Below are positions 15,094-24,856 of a DNA stretch of 64,000 nt, piece by piece. Made by a program: the position numbers and the translations under genes. The stretch's first letter is position 1. Every line of letters begins with the position of its first letter. The notes under the pieces were generated by a model. It worked only from the letters and a program-made list of their open reading frames with translations. It ran no database searches and had not been told where the DNA came from. The DNA comes from Cupriavidus necator N-1 (GTDB lineage Bacteria; Pseudomonadota; Gammaproteobacteria; Burkholderiales; Burkholderiaceae), in contig NC_015723.1 in the NCBI RefSeq assembly GCF_000219215.1, positions 1-64,000 of the forward strand, given 5' to 3'.

Positions 15094-17325
15094 TCAGGCC
15101 CGCTTTGGCGGCTTGGCGCTGTACTCGCCAAGGTAACGGTATTTGCCGAAGTAGTAATGCGCCCGGTACCAGCGCCCCTCGATGCGCAGGCCGTTGAGCA
15201 GCACACCCTTGACGTCCGCCCCGCTCTGTTTGAGGGCCCGATACGATGCCTGCAGTTCGTTCACGGTGGTCTTCTCGGCGAGCGCCACCAGGAAGACCGC
15301 CGCGGCCTTGCCCGCCAGGATGCCGGCGTCGGTGGCGGCCAGGATGGGCGGGGTGTCGATCAGGACCAGGTCGTAGCGCTTGGTGAGTGTGTCGAGCAAG
15401 TTCTCCATGGCGGGGCTGAGCAGGACATCCGCCGCATGCGGCGGCTCGCTCCCGGTCGAGATGAAGTCCAGGCCGGGCGCGACCTCTCTCTGCACGACCT
15501 GTTCGAACGGCGCGCCCAGCAACAGTTCAGTGAGCCCGGGCGTGCGCTGGGCGCCAAAGCGGCGATGCAGCGATCCGCGCCGCAGGTCGGCGTCAATCAG
15601 CAGCACACGCCGGCCGCTGGCGGCGATCGCCGAGAAGTTCGCGCAGATAAAGGACTTGCCGACGCCGGGCGCCGGACCCGTGATGACCACGGTCCGGTTC
15701 TTGTTGCCGGCCAGCGCGAACTGCAGGGCGGTGCGGAAACTGCGCAGCGTCTCCACGGCGGGATCGTCCGGCTGCTCGCGTACCAGCAAGCCGCCACCGC
15801 TTGCGGCGTCCCGCGTCTGCGCTTCCTGCGGGGCGAAGGGGATCGTGGTGTAGACCACCAGGCCCGTCCTGCGCTCGATCTCGTCGGCGTCCGCGACGCC
15901 GCCGTTGAAGGCATGGCGCAGCACCACCGCAGCGAGGCCGGCGATCAGGCCGAGCACGACCGCCAGCGTGGCAATCACCTCGCGGTTCGGGCGGATCGGG
16001 CCGAGCGGCACTTCCGCCGCGTCGACCAGGCGCGAGTTGCCCACCTTGCTGGCCTTCATCAGCCTGAGCTGCTGCACATCGTTCAGCAGGGACTGCAGCA
16101 TTTCGGTGCTGACCTTTACGTCGCGCATCAGGCGCAGCACGTTCTGCTCGACGTCAGGCAGCTTCTGGATGCGGCCCGCCAGGCCGTTGATCTGGGCGTT
16201 GACGCTGGCGATCTGGGCGTCGATCAGGGAAATGACAGGGTGGTTGGGCATGAAGCGCGCGTCCAGCTCCTGCCGCTTCTGCCGAAGCTCTTGCAGCTTG
16301 GTCTGGAGCTGGACCGACTGGTTCAGCATCAGTTTGGATTCCTCGGGCAGGTCAACCGTGCCGCGCTGGTTGCGCATGGCGTTGTAGCGGTTCTCTGAGG
16401 TCTCGACCTGCTGCTTGAGCTGAGGCATTTGCTGTTCCAGGAAGGCCAGCGACTTCTCCGCTTCGGCAGCCTTGCGCAGCACGTTCTGTTCGACATAGGC
16501 GTTGCCGATCTCGTTGAGCGTGGCCGCCACCATCGCAGGGTCGTCGCCTTCCAGCGAGATGCCGATCACGCCGCTTTGCCTGCCGCGCTCGGTGATCACG
16601 AGCTTGCCCTGCAGGCGTGCGATGGCGGTGCTGCGTGGCAGCCGGCGCAGTTCGAACCTGGCGCCGGGGCGTGCGTCGAGCTGGCTCACCAGCAGGCGGA
16701 CGGCGCCGGCCGGCGTGGCGATCGACAGGGGCGCGCCGACCTTGCCGCTGGCCCTGGCGTCGCCGCCATTGAACGACACCGAATAACCGCCGTTGCCGGT
16801 CGCGGTCAGGTCGATCCTGCGGTCTTCCATCGATTCCGGCACCTCCAGCTCCTTGACCGCAATCGATTCGCTGCCCCAGGCATAGCCACCCCAGCCGAAC
16901 AGGCCCGGGTTGGACAGTTCGCGCTTGAAGTGCGCGATGGTCTGCCCGATCAACGGAAAGTAGCGCGGCTGCGCCTCGACATCCAGATGCAGGGATGCCA
17001 CGGCCTTGCCCACCACCATGCGCGAACGCAGCAGCTCCATTTCCGCCGTAGCCGCCGGCTTGATGTCCAGCACCGGCGATATCGACGTGGCCAGCTTGCT
17101 GGCACCTCCGCCATTGCTCTCTTCCACCTGGACCACGATGTCGGTGCGGTAGACCGGCGAGGCCACCATGGCGTAGAGCAGGCCCAGCGTGACGACGAAG
17201 ATGGCGACGCCGCAGAACGTCCAACGGTAGCGGACCAGAATGTCGAGGTAGGCGGTCAGGTCGACAGACTTGTCCTGGTCTGCGGCTTCTTCGATCGCGT
17301 CATCTCGGTTGGTTATCGTTCTCAT
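15094..17325 (-). CDS. wzc: Polysaccharide co-polymerase and tyrosine autokinase Wzc
   Basis: 743 residues. The N-terminal Wzz domain has its first transmembrane segment near 36-55. The periplasmic coiled coil spans about 270-400, and the second transmembrane segment is near 440-460. The BY-kinase domain has P-loop GPAPGVGKS near 555, A' LLIDADLRRGS and Walker B LVLIDTPP. The C-terminal tail has a tyrosine cluster (WYRAHYYFGKYRYLGEY) that is phosphorylated in this family to control chain length and export. The start overlaps the wzb stop by ATGA, with GGGAGG upstream. It is the third gene of the wza-wzb-wzc operon. Confidence 0.95.
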   Translation of the reverse strand: MRTITNRDDAIEEAADQDKSVDLTAYLDILVRYRWTFCGVAIFVVTLGLLYAMVASPVYRTDIVVQVEESNGGGASKLATSISPVLDIKPAATAEMELLRSRMVVGKAVASLHLDVEAQPRYFPLIGQTIAHFKRELSNPGLFGWGGYAWGSESIAVKELEVPESMEDRRIDLTATGNGGYSVSFNGGDARASGKVGAPLSIATPAGAVRLLVSQLDARPGARFELRRLPRSTAIARLQGKLVITERGRQSGVIGISLEGDDPAMVAATLNEIGNAYVEQNVLRKAAEAEKSLAFLEQQMPQLKQQVETSENRYNAMRNQRGTVDLPEESKLMLNQSVQLQTKLQELRQKRQELDARFMPNHPVISLIDAQIASVNAQINGLAGRIQKLPDVEQNVLRLMRDVKVSTEMLQSLLNDVQQLRLMKASKVGNSRLVDAAEVPLGPIRPNREVIATLAVVLGLIAGLAAVVLRHAFNGGVADADEIERRTGLVVYTTIPFAPQEAQTRDAASGGGLLVREQPDDPAVETLRSFRTALQFALAGNKNRTVVITGPAPGVGKSFICANFSAIAASGRRVLLIDADLRRGSLHRRFGAQRTPGLTELLLGAPFEQVVQREVAPGLDFISTGSEPPHAADVLLSPAMENLLDTLTKRYDLVLIDTPPILAATDAGILAGKAAAVFLVALAEKTTVNELQASYRALKQSGADVKGVLLNGLRIEGRWYRAHYYFGKYRYLGEYSAKPPKRA

Positions 17326-17810
17326 GTCGCCTCCCTGTGGCTGTCAATCGACGCAATGGCGTGTTCCTGTTCCAGTTGCGACGACCAGGACAAGATTCCC
17401 TGCTTGATCATCTCCAGGACAATGCTGAACATCTGCTGCGAACTGCCGTACGGGTCGGGCACGTCGAGATCCATGCCTTCGCAAAGCCGGAACGTCTTGC
17501 CGCGCGACTGCGGGAAGCGCTGTTCGAGCGCTTCCCGCTGGAGGCTCTCCATGACCAGTACCAGGTCGGCGGATTCCACCAGGACGCTATCGACCGCGCG
17601 TGCCCGGTGGCCGGCGAGGTCGCAGCCCTCGTGGGCCAGCAAGCGCACGGCGCGCGGATCGGCCGCGGCGCCGACAGGCGGCGCGAGTCCGGCCGACGTC
17701 ACGTCGAAACCGGGCAGGGCGCGGTTGAGCAGCACTGCCGCCATCGGGCTGCGGCAGATATTGCCGAGGCAGACAACGAGGATGGTTCTGGGCATGCCTG
17801 TTTCACTCAC
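17322..17810 (-). CDS. wzb: Low-molecular-weight protein tyrosine phosphatase Wzb
   Basis: 162 residues. The P-loop CLGNICRSP (C-x5-R-S) sits near residue 14 and the catalytic Asp in DPYG near residue 117. It removes phosphate from the Wzc tyrosine cluster. The GTG start at 17810 overlaps the wza stop by 4 bp and has AGGGAT upstream, which is better placed than the ribosome-binding site of the internal ATG at 17795; the latter remains possible and would remove five residues. The C-terminal tail after residue 140 is longer than in most Wzb proteins. Confidence 0.94.
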   Translation of the reverse strand: MSETGMPRTILVVCLGNICRSPMAAVLLNRALPGFDVTSAGLAPPVGAAADPRAVRLLAHEGCDLAGHRARAVDSVLVESADLVLVMESLQREALEQRFPQSRGKTFRLCEGMDLDVPDPYGSSQQMFSIVLEMIKQGILSWSSQLEQEHAIASIDSHREAT

Positions 17811-18973
17811 TTGATCCCTGCCGCAGTGCCGATCAGCGACGTGGACGGCAGCAGCAGGCTCATCACGCGGCTCCAGCGAACCAGGTCGCGGGCGTCGACA
17901 TAGACCACGTCTTTCGGCTCCAGCTCAAAGCCTTCGGCAATGGCCAGCGCCGCCGGCGAAGTGCCGTCCAGGTGGAACACCGAGGGTTCGCCGTTGGGCG
18001 CTTTGCGGATGACGAAGATCTGCTCCGCGTTGGCCGTGCCCGGGTTCACGCCACCGGCGTCACCGAGCGCCTCGTTCAGCGTCATGCGGCCATTGCGCAT
18101 CAGCAGCGATGTCGGTTTCCCCACCTCGCCGGTCACGAAGATCTTGTTGTCCTCGCGCTGCTCCACGCGCACGATGTCACCGGAGCGCAGCATGATGCGG
18201 GCCGGATCGGTGCCCCTTGCCAGCAAGGCCGGGATATTGACGTACCAGCTGCGCTCGCCGCGCGTCACGCGTATGCGGCTGTTGTCGCCGGTCAGGTTCA
18301 GCACGCCGCCGGCACGGTTGAGCGCCTCGACCAGCGTCATCGGCGCATCGTCGATGGCGAGCATGCCGGGCGTACGCACTTCGCCGTCGACATAGACGCG
18401 CTGGCTGCGGAAGCCCAGCACGCGCACGGTCATTTGTGGATTGCGCACCACGCGGGAGAGGATGCGGGCGGTTTCGTCGCGCACCTGGTTGGCGGTCTTG
18501 CCAGCGACCTTGAGCGAGCCGGCATAGGGAAACTGGATGTCTCCCTGTGCGCTCACCACGTAGCCGGGCAGGTTGGAGCCACCGGTCGATGCGGGAATTT
18601 CGAAGCTCGCGCCGGGGCTGTAGGTCTGGGTCGGGAAGACCAGTTCGGGGTGGTCCCAGACCACCACTGAAATGATGTCGCCCGGGCCGATCCGGTAAGG
18701 CTGCGCCGGGGCATACAGCTCTTCGACGCGCTCATTGGCGGGCTTGATCTTGTGGCGCAGTTGGCGCACCAGATCGAGCGTGATCGGCGTCACGGTGGTG
18801 GTCGCGTTGGGCCCGACCGCCTTGACCGGTGCGTTGCTGTCGAAAACCATGCCGGGGGAGGCGGCGCATGCCGTCAGCAGTGCACTGGCCAGGAGAGGCA
18901 GCAGCGACGCCGCAGGGCCGCGGCGCCGCGGCTGGTTGGAGCGCTGGATGGCACAGCTGTAGATTGATCTCAC
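17807..18973 (-). CDS. wza: Outer-membrane polysaccharide export lipoprotein Wza
   Basis: 388 residues. A signal peptide with lipobox LLTAC puts the acylated Cys near residue 36. The Poly_export domain starts at YRIGPGDIISVVVWDHPEL (about 92-110), and SLBB repeats follow (VYVDGEVRTPGML near 193 and IFVTGEVGKP near 275). It forms the octameric export channel with Wzc. The C-terminal helix (SRVMSLLLPSTSLIGTAAG) would cross the outer membrane. GTG start with GAGGAG 8-9 bases upstream. First gene of wza-wzb-wzc, read leftwards from the 650-bp divergent region. Confidence 0.94.
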   Translation of the reverse strand: MRSIYSCAIQRSNQPRRRGPAASLLPLLASALLTACAASPGMVFDSNAPVKAVGPNATTTVTPITLDLVRQLRHKIKPANERVEELYAPAQPYRIGPGDIISVVVWDHPELVFPTQTYSPGASFEIPASTGGSNLPGYVVSAQGDIQFPYAGSLKVAGKTANQVRDETARILSRVVRNPQMTVRVLGFRSQRVYVDGEVRTPGMLAIDDAPMTLVEALNRAGGVLNLTGDNSRIRVTRGERSWYVNIPALLARGTDPARIMLRSGDIVRVEQREDNKIFVTGEVGKPTSLLMRNGRMTLNEALGDAGGVNPGTANAEQIFVIRKAPNGEPSVFHLDGTSPAALAIAEGFELEPKDVVYVDARDLVRWSRVMSLLLPSTSLIGTAAGIK

Positions 18974-19624
18974 GGCGATCTCCTCGCGAAGCGGGCAGGC
19001 AACCAGGCCGGTACTTCACCCACGATGCATTAATCGTAGGAATGCCGGCTGAAAGTCTCGGTGCGCTGACACACATTGCTTTCAAGCGAGAGCTCCGACT
19101 ACGGCACGACCGAAAGCAGCACGGCACGGACGGCGGTTCCCCTCCTCCATCAGGAGGAGACGGCCATCTGGATGATGGTGCCGCCACGGCCAGGCTGTAG
19201 TCTGCGGGAACACACAGCCGGCACGGCTGCATGTCTGGTCAGCGAATGGAGCATAGGCCACGGCCATGGGGGCAGCCCTGACGGGGCGCCCCGCAGTGTG
19301 CGGGGGGCAACAGTGAGCGCGGTTGCTGGGGGGCAGAATACTTAGAATCGGTGCAAGCGCCCGGTCAACCGGGTGGCAGCGCCAGGCGCAGCCGCGGCGA
19401 CTGAGGTTCAGTGCCGGGAGGCGTCATCAGAACGAAGCGGAGACGGTCCTGGCAAGGCGCGCGGCCCCGGACAGCAACAGTTGTACGGCAGGATCGCGCA
19501 ACGAAGCCAGCGTGTTTTTGATAGGGGTTCCAACGAAGACCGGCAAGACTGGCAGGTGCGCGCGGCACATCCGGCGGCCCTGCCGGCAACGACTTTTCCG
19601 ATCTTCTTTCCGGAGAGACCTGGC
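18974..19624. other. Divergent regulatory region between wza and the flippase gene
   Basis: 651 bp with no supported gene. A short dyad CTCCTCC-ATCA-GGAGGAG lies at 19142-19159. The wza promoter should be near 19020-19060 (minus strand) but no convincing hexamer pair is visible. Its length and divergent setting suggest this is the main switch of the polysaccharide locus. Confidence 0.5.
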
Positions 19625-20878
19625 ATGCAAATGCAGATCGCCCGCAATGTATTCTGGCTGGTCTTCGAGCGTGGCCTGCAGGTGGTGTTCGGCATCGTGA
19701 GCGTGGCCATGATCGCACGCGCCGTCGGCCCCGAAGGCTTTGCCGAGTTCCAGTACGCTCAGTCGCTGGTGCTGATTGCATCGGCGGTCGCCCTGATCTG
19801 TGGCAATGAAGTGGTCATCCCGCGCCTGGTTGCGGACCAGGCGCCGGCCGCGCAACACCGGCTGCTGGCCCATGTATTCGGGCTGCGCGAGATTGCCGCC
19901 GTGGTGGGCTACCTGCTGCTTGTGGTGGTCGTGGCAATGACGGAAGACGACGAGGTCATTGTCGTGATCGTTTTCATCACCGGCATCCCCATGCTGTTCC
20001 GCGAACCCTTCGGCGCGGTCCGGACCTGGCTGCAGGCGCGTACCGACAGCCGCCCTGCCGTGATCTTCAGCATGGTCGGCCTCGCCTTCCGGATGATTGC
20101 GGTCTCCGGGCTCTACCTGGCAGGCACGGACTCCGCGCCGGTCTTTGCCTGGGTGGTGGCGGTGGAGTCGCTGTTGTTTGCCGTGCTGCACGCCCGCTAC
20201 TACCGCAAGCGCAGCCCCCGCGTGGCGGTCGAGCTTGACTGGTCTCTTGCCAGGAAGCTGTTGCGCGACGGCACGGTGTTCTGGGCGAGCATGATCCTGA
20301 TGCTCTGCGCCAAGCGCATCGATCAACTCCTGCTCAAGCCGCACATTTCCCTGTTCGAGCTTGGTGGCTATGCCGCCTCCATGCAGGTCCTGGACAACTT
20401 CATGATGCTCAGCGCGATCGTCGCGAGCTCGGTGGCGCCGTTGATGATCTACGCGCAGCCGACCTTGACGCTGGTACGGCGCAATGTGCTGTACGTCGTC
20501 GCCGGCATGGTCTTCATGGGGGTCGCGGGAGGCGCAGTGTTGGCTTACTGCGCGCCCTGGATCATCGCCCTGATCTACGGCGATCACTATGATGCCGCGG
20601 CCAGCCTGCTGCGGCTTTCCGCGATGGCATCCGGGCTGGTGTTCGCTGATGCGGCCCTGTCGCTGCTGGTGATCTACCTGCGCAAGCCGAACTGGCTGGT
20701 GGAGAAATGGCTGCTGGTGCTGGGCACCATGATCCTGGTGGATCTGATCGCGATCCCCATCCACGGTGCCCGGGGCGCCGTCTATGGCTATATCGCAGGC
20801 AATTTGGTAGCGGTGATTGCCGGCATCGGCTTCTTCATCCGCTCCCGTGAGCCGGTCGCAATGGAGCAGGCGGTGTGA
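19625..20878 (+). CDS. wzx: Polysaccharide flippase, Wzx type
   Basis: 417 residues with about 12 predicted membrane segments, belonging to the MOP/Polysacc_synt exporter superfamily. The N-terminus (IARNVFWLVFERGLQVVFG followed by AMIARAVGPEGFAEFQYAQS) is typical of O-antigen and exopolysaccharide flippases. It moves the lipid-linked repeat unit across the inner membrane. The ATG at 19625 (MQMQIARN) is chosen because the signature begins there and GGAGAG precedes it; the open frame upstream to 19373 is not homologous. It is followed 47 bp later by the polymerase candidate. Confidence 0.88.
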   Translation: MQMQIARNVFWLVFERGLQVVFGIVSVAMIARAVGPEGFAEFQYAQSLVLIASAVALICGNEVVIPRLVADQAPAAQHRLLAHVFGLREIAAVVGYLLLVVVVAMTEDDEVIVVIVFITGIPMLFREPFGAVRTWLQARTDSRPAVIFSMVGLAFRMIAVSGLYLAGTDSAPVFAWVVAVESLLFAVLHARYYRKRSPRVAVELDWSLARKLLRDGTVFWASMILMLCAKRIDQLLLKPHISLFELGGYAASMQVLDNFMMLSAIVASSVAPLMIYAQPTLTLVRRNVLYVVAGMVFMGVAGGAVLAYCAPWIIALIYGDHYDAAASLLRLSAMASGLVFADAALSLLVIYLRKPNWLVEKWLLVLGTMILVDLIAIPIHGARGAVYGYIAGNLVAVIAGIGFFIRSREPVAMEQAV

Positions 20879-20925
20879 CCGGCTGGCGCGCCTGAGGCGG
20901 CCAACTCTTGCTTGGGGTTTCGACC

Positions 20926-22107
20926 ATGGAATACGCATCTTCCGCGTGGCATGTCATCAGCGCGACGCTCGTGCTGATGCTGGGCGCACCCGTGGCGGTG
21001 AGCATGGGCCGCAAGTTCGGCACCCGGCCGAAATGGGGGCTGTTTCTCTATGTCTGGCACACCATTTTCTGCATCTTCTACGCCAAGCTGGTGATGGAGA
21101 GCGGCGGAGACGCCGCGGACTACTTCGAGGCGTCGCTGGCACCGTCACCCGAGTTTGGCATCGGCACGCGCGGCGTGAGCTACTTCACGCATATCTTTTC
21201 CATCTACCTCGGCTTCTCGTACGTGGGGGTGTTCTTTGTCTTCAACATCTTCGGGACGATCGGCCTGCTGGCGTTTGACGCGGTGCTGCGCACGGTGACA
21301 CAGGACAGGAGCCGATTCCTGCGCAGGCTGGCCGTGGTGATCGTGCTGCTGCCGTCGATCAGCTTCTGGAGCGCCGCCATCGGCAAGGATTCGGTCGCCT
21401 TCATGGCCACCAGCCTTGCGCTATGGGCAAGCATGTCCATGCCGCGCCGCAGCTGGCTCATGATCATCGCCATCGCCTGCATGTTCCTGATGCGGCCGCA
21501 CATCGCGGCGATCATGATCCTGTCGCTCGCTGCCTCAATGGTGTTCTCGGCGAAGGTCCCCTGGAAGTGGCGGGCCGCGCTGGTCAGCGTGGCATTGGCC
21601 GCCTCCGCGGCTATCGTGCCGTTCACCATCCAGTACGCCGGCCTGGAGATGCCGGCGGACGGCGATTCCATCGAGACCTATGTCGAAAAACGCCAGGGCT
21701 ACAACCAGCATGGCGGGGGCGGCATCGACATCGGCAGCATGTCGCTGCCGATGCAGCTCTTCACCTATGTCTTCCGGCCCCTGCCGTACGAGGCAAACGG
21801 CATCTTCGGCCTGGCGGCGTCGCTGGACAACGTGGTGCTGCTGGTGCTCGCGGTGCTCGGTGTGTGGGGGATGATTCGCCGGCGAGGCGATCGCGTGGTA
21901 CTGAGGAACGCGGCGTTTCTCTGGATCTACAGCGCCGGCACCTGGCTGATCCTGGCGCCGATGACGGCGAACCTGGGCATCTCCGTGCGGCAGAAGTGGA
22001 TGTTCGTGCCGATGCTGGTCTGCCTGCTGATCTGCAATGTCAGGGAAAGGCAGGTCAGGCGCCGGGCTTCGGCCGCTGAGTACCAGCCGCTCGGTACCAG
22101 CCGCTGA
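20926..22107 (+). CDS. Multispanning membrane protein, polymerase (Wzy) candidate
   Basis: 393 residues with about nine or ten hydrophobic segments and a larger periplasmic loop near residues 235-275 (DGDSIETYVEKRQGYNQHGG). Size, topology and place directly after wzx fit a Wzy-type polymerase, which are rarely recognisable by sequence. Segments FWSAAIGKDSVAFMATSL and FLMRPHIAAI resemble a group of uncharacterised EPS-locus membrane proteins. ATG at 20926 with GGGG upstream; TTG at 20908 is an alternative. The 3' end runs into a tandem 14-bp repeat. Confidence 0.6.
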   Translation: MEYASSAWHVISATLVLMLGAPVAVSMGRKFGTRPKWGLFLYVWHTIFCIFYAKLVMESGGDAADYFEASLAPSPEFGIGTRGVSYFTHIFSIYLGFSYVGVFFVFNIFGTIGLLAFDAVLRTVTQDRSRFLRRLAVVIVLLPSISFWSAAIGKDSVAFMATSLALWASMSMPRRSWLMIIAIACMFLMRPHIAAIMILSLAASMVFSAKVPWKWRAALVSVALAASAAIVPFTIQYAGLEMPADGDSIETYVEKRQGYNQHGGGGIDIGSMSLPMQLFTYVFRPLPYEANGIFGLAASLDNVVLLVLAVLGVWGMIRRRGDRVVLRNAAFLWIYSAGTWLILAPMTANLGISVRQKWMFVPMLVCLLICNVRERQVRRRASAAEYQPLGTSR

Positions 22108-22161
22108 GTTTCAGCCGCTGAGTTTCAGCCGCTGAGTTTCAGCCGCTGAGTTTCAGCCGCT
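22099..22161. repeat. Tandem repeat of a 14-bp unit
   Basis: Four perfect copies of AGCCGCTGAGTTTC (22099-22154) and a 7-bp partial fifth copy, preceded by two diverged units from about 22071. Each unit contains GCTGA-GTT-TCAGC, so the array can fold into several alternative hairpins. It overlaps the last codons and stop of the 20926 gene, and every unit carries the same TGA. Confidence 0.85.
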
Positions 22162-22242
22162 TGCCGCCACGTCGGCCCGCCTGGCCATCACCATCATCCG
22201 CCGCCCACGCAACAATCCGCGCAGATGGGCGGCGTTGCCCCC

Positions 22243-23406
22243 TTACCCAGCCCTTGATCCAGTGCTCCGTGCGCGCCTGCCTTGCTGATCTGAGGCGGCT
22301 GCGTACTCCCTGTCTCGCGAATCAGTGGGTCGCTCTGATACCTCCACCGGCTTTGCCCTGGCACCAAAGCGGCGATTGATATAAATCCGCATCGGCTTCT
22401 CGACGACGAAATGCAGCAGGATGGCGATGCCGACCGTCAACGCCAGCAGCAACGCTGCCTGCGCTACCCCCGGCAGGGCGGCAAGGCTCGCCATCTTGCC
22501 CCGCGCGAAGGCGAACATGTATTGCGGAATGCGCTGCACGATATAAATGCAGTAGGAGACCTCGCCGAGGAAGACGAGGCTGCGCAGCGACAGCACGCGG
22601 GTAAGAGCATCCTTTTCGTAGGAGAGGAAGAACACCAGCCCGGCCGCGCCGGCGACGAACAGGACATCCAGCCCCAGTCCGACGCCGAGCACGCAGACAG
22701 CCAGCGACAGCATGCCGCCAGCGGCGAAACCGTTGTGGCGCGGCATCGCTTCGCGCAGCCGGCAGAGCAGCACCCCCAGCAGGAATTCCGGAACCAGCCG
22801 TGCCACGCCGCCGCTCAGCGACAGATGGTCGGGCGCGGTGGCTTCCACTGCCGCGAGGGCCGCCAGGGCCAGGCAGCCGGCCATGGCGATGCGGGCCTTG
22901 TTCAGGCGTGGCGCTGCCAGCAGGAACAGCGGGAAGAAGACATAGGCAAACCATTCGGCGCTGACCGACCAGCCGACGTCATTCCACCCGCTCGGCCCGG
23001 CGTACTGCCACGCGCCCAGCATCAGCGCTTCCGGCACGAAGCTGGACAAGGTGTAGTTGCCCGTGCCGACGGTGTGCGTATGCAGGCCCAGGTCGCGGAC
23101 GATCACAGCAAGCGCGAAGGCGAGCAGGCAGAAGAGGTAGACCGGGTAGATGCGGGCGATCCGCGCCACGATGAACTTTTTCCACTGCAGCTGCTGCCCC
23201 GGCGCCGGATCGTAGTTGTAGGCGAGGATGAAGCCGCTCAGGATAAAGAAGCCGTCGACGCCCAGGTAGCCATGATCGAAGTACGTGCTGGTGAAGCCGA
23301 TGTTGAAGAGCATGGCGTCCTGCTCGTAGACATGGAAATAGTGCCTGCACAATACCCATAGGGCCAGGAACAGCCGCAGGCTGGTGAGTGGCTTGAATTG
23401 TTGCAT
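22243..23406 (-). CDS. Acyltransferase 3 family membrane protein (EPS O-acylation)
   Basis: 387 residues with about ten transmembrane segments, of the AT3/OafA family. It opens with LTSLRLFLALWVLCRHYFHV, whose Arg and His match the family's conserved R/H, and continues with GYLGVDGFFILSGFIL. It probably transfers acetyl or another acyl group to a sugar of the exopolysaccharide or its lipid-linked unit. ATG with GGGAG upstream. The C-terminal 30 residues are polar and charged. It is downstream of the FAD enzyme gene (134 bp gap) on the same strand, and convergent with the polymerase candidate. Confidence 0.88.
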   Translation of the reverse strand: MQQFKPLTSLRLFLALWVLCRHYFHVYEQDAMLFNIGFTSTYFDHGYLGVDGFFILSGFILAYNYDPAPGQQLQWKKFIVARIARIYPVYLFCLLAFALAVIVRDLGLHTHTVGTGNYTLSSFVPEALMLGAWQYAGPSGWNDVGWSVSAEWFAYVFFPLFLLAAPRLNKARIAMAGCLALAALAAVEATAPDHLSLSGGVARLVPEFLLGVLLCRLREAMPRHNGFAAGGMLSLAVCVLGVGLGLDVLFVAGAAGLVFFLSYEKDALTRVLSLRSLVFLGEVSYCIYIVQRIPQYMFAFARGKMASLAALPGVAQAALLLALTVGIAILLHFVVEKPMRIYINRRFGARAKPVEVSERPTDSRDREYAAASDQQGRRARSTGSRAG

Positions 23407-23539
23407 CGAACGCTCCCGTTTCTGTCAATGCCGAAGCCGGCTGGTGGCCGGTCTGATAGTCGTGGGTCTGCGCCTGTTGCTTCCGTCACCGCCGCACGCC
23501 GGCCTCGGCTGGCGATGTACCGCCTGCAGGCGCAGAGTG

Positions 23540-24856
23540 CTAATCGGCGGGGCTTTTCGCCTCCTGGAACGCCGCCGCCGGAGGATGCGGCAAGACCCCG
23601 GTGCGGCTCTCGGCCAGGGGCTGCGGCACGGCGGGCGCATCGAAGGCACGGCTGCCGCCTTCCGCGGCGTGGCACCGGCTGATATGCCGCGCGATGCGGG
23701 GCGCGGCATACTTGGCGCCATAGACAAAGCGCAGTACCGGCCCAAAGCTCAGCGCCGACGCCGGTCCGGTGATATAGAGTCCCGGCATGGCGGATTCGAA
23801 GTTGCGCGACACGTCCGACCAGCCATCGACGAGCGACAGCGCGCTGACGATTTCCGGCGACAGGAAGGCATGCCTGGCCAGGTCGACCTTGAACCCGGTG
23901 GCGGCGACGACGTGGTCGCCGGTGATGGTTGCCGGTCCGTTCTCACCGCTTACCTCCAGCACCACCTCGTCGTTGCGGATCGCGACGTGCCGGACCGTGG
24001 TGTTCATCCGGAGCTCGATCTTGCCGGCCACCCGGTCACGCAGCCACCACGCCCCGGAGGGGCCGAACGAGGCCTCGGCGATGCGCTTGCGCGTTCGCTG
24101 CCCGACACCCCGGAACAGGTACGGGAACTCAGACAGGACATAGGGATACCAGCCCTGGGCCAGCCCGCCCTCGGGACGCAGCATGCGCGACAGCAGGCTG
24201 CGTCCGACCTCCGGATCTTCGTTCCAGGAAATGATGCCGCCCCGGACCAGCACACGGACATGGGCGCCCAGTTCGTTGAACAGTGCCGCCAGGCCAAGCG
24301 CCGACTGCCCGCCGCCGACGATCACGATGCGCTTGCCCCGGGCCCATGCCAGGTTGCCGATCTCACCTGAGTGCAGCACATGCGGCCTGGGCAGCCCCTG
24401 CAGCACCTTCGGCGTCTGCTCGAACCCCTTGAGCCCGAGGGCGACCACCACGCGCCGTGCGGCCAGGGCGCTCCCGTCGCTCAGGGACAGGAGGAAGCCG
24501 TCGTCCTGGCGGCGCAACTCCGTGACGTCCACCGGGCGGACGTGGCCAACGAGCTGCGACTGGAACCAGAGCCCGTACTCGACAAACCGTTCAAGCGGCA
24601 GGCGCATGCCGATGGGGGCATAGGGCAGGTGCATGAGGCGGCAGTAATCCTCCAGCCGGTAGCCGGCGTGGGGCGCGTACAAGTCGGAGGCGAAGGCCTC
24701 CGATCGCATCAGCATCCCGGGCGGCATGAAATTGCGCCAGGCCAGCATGGGTTCCCCCAGCACCTGGTGGGGCACGCCGGCGTCGCTGAGGTGGGCCGAG
24801 ATCGACAGTCCATACGGGCCAGCCCCGATAATCGCAGTGTCTGTGGTCGAGATCAT
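23540..24856 (-). CDS. FAD/NAD(P)-dependent monooxygenase-like oxidoreductase
   Basis: 438 residues with a two-dinucleotide-fold flavoprotein layout. The FAD site is IIGAGPYGLS near residue 9 and the NAD(P) site IVGGGQSALGLA near residue 183. ATGFK near 310 is the late FAD motif of flavin monooxygenases and lysine/ornithine N-hydroxylase-like enzymes. The substrate is unknown. Its start overlaps the stop of the ATP-grasp gene by ATGA, so the two are coupled. Such a pair inside a polysaccharide locus suggests synthesis or oxidation of an unusual substituent, for example an N-hydroxylated amino acid. This is inference. Confidence 0.8.
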   Translation of the reverse strand: MISTTDTAIIGAGPYGLSISAHLSDAGVPHQVLGEPMLAWRNFMPPGMLMRSEAFASDLYAPHAGYRLEDYCRLMHLPYAPIGMRLPLERFVEYGLWFQSQLVGHVRPVDVTELRRQDDGFLLSLSDGSALAARRVVVALGLKGFEQTPKVLQGLPRPHVLHSGEIGNLAWARGKRIVIVGGGQSALGLAALFNELGAHVRVLVRGGIISWNEDPEVGRSLLSRMLRPEGGLAQGWYPYVLSEFPYLFRGVGQRTRKRIAEASFGPSGAWWLRDRVAGKIELRMNTTVRHVAIRNDEVVLEVSGENGPATITGDHVVAATGFKVDLARHAFLSPEIVSALSLVDGWSDVSRNFESAMPGLYITGPASALSFGPVLRFVYGAKYAAPRIARHISRCHAAEGGSRAFDAPAVPQPLAESRTGVLPHPPAAAFQEAKSPAD

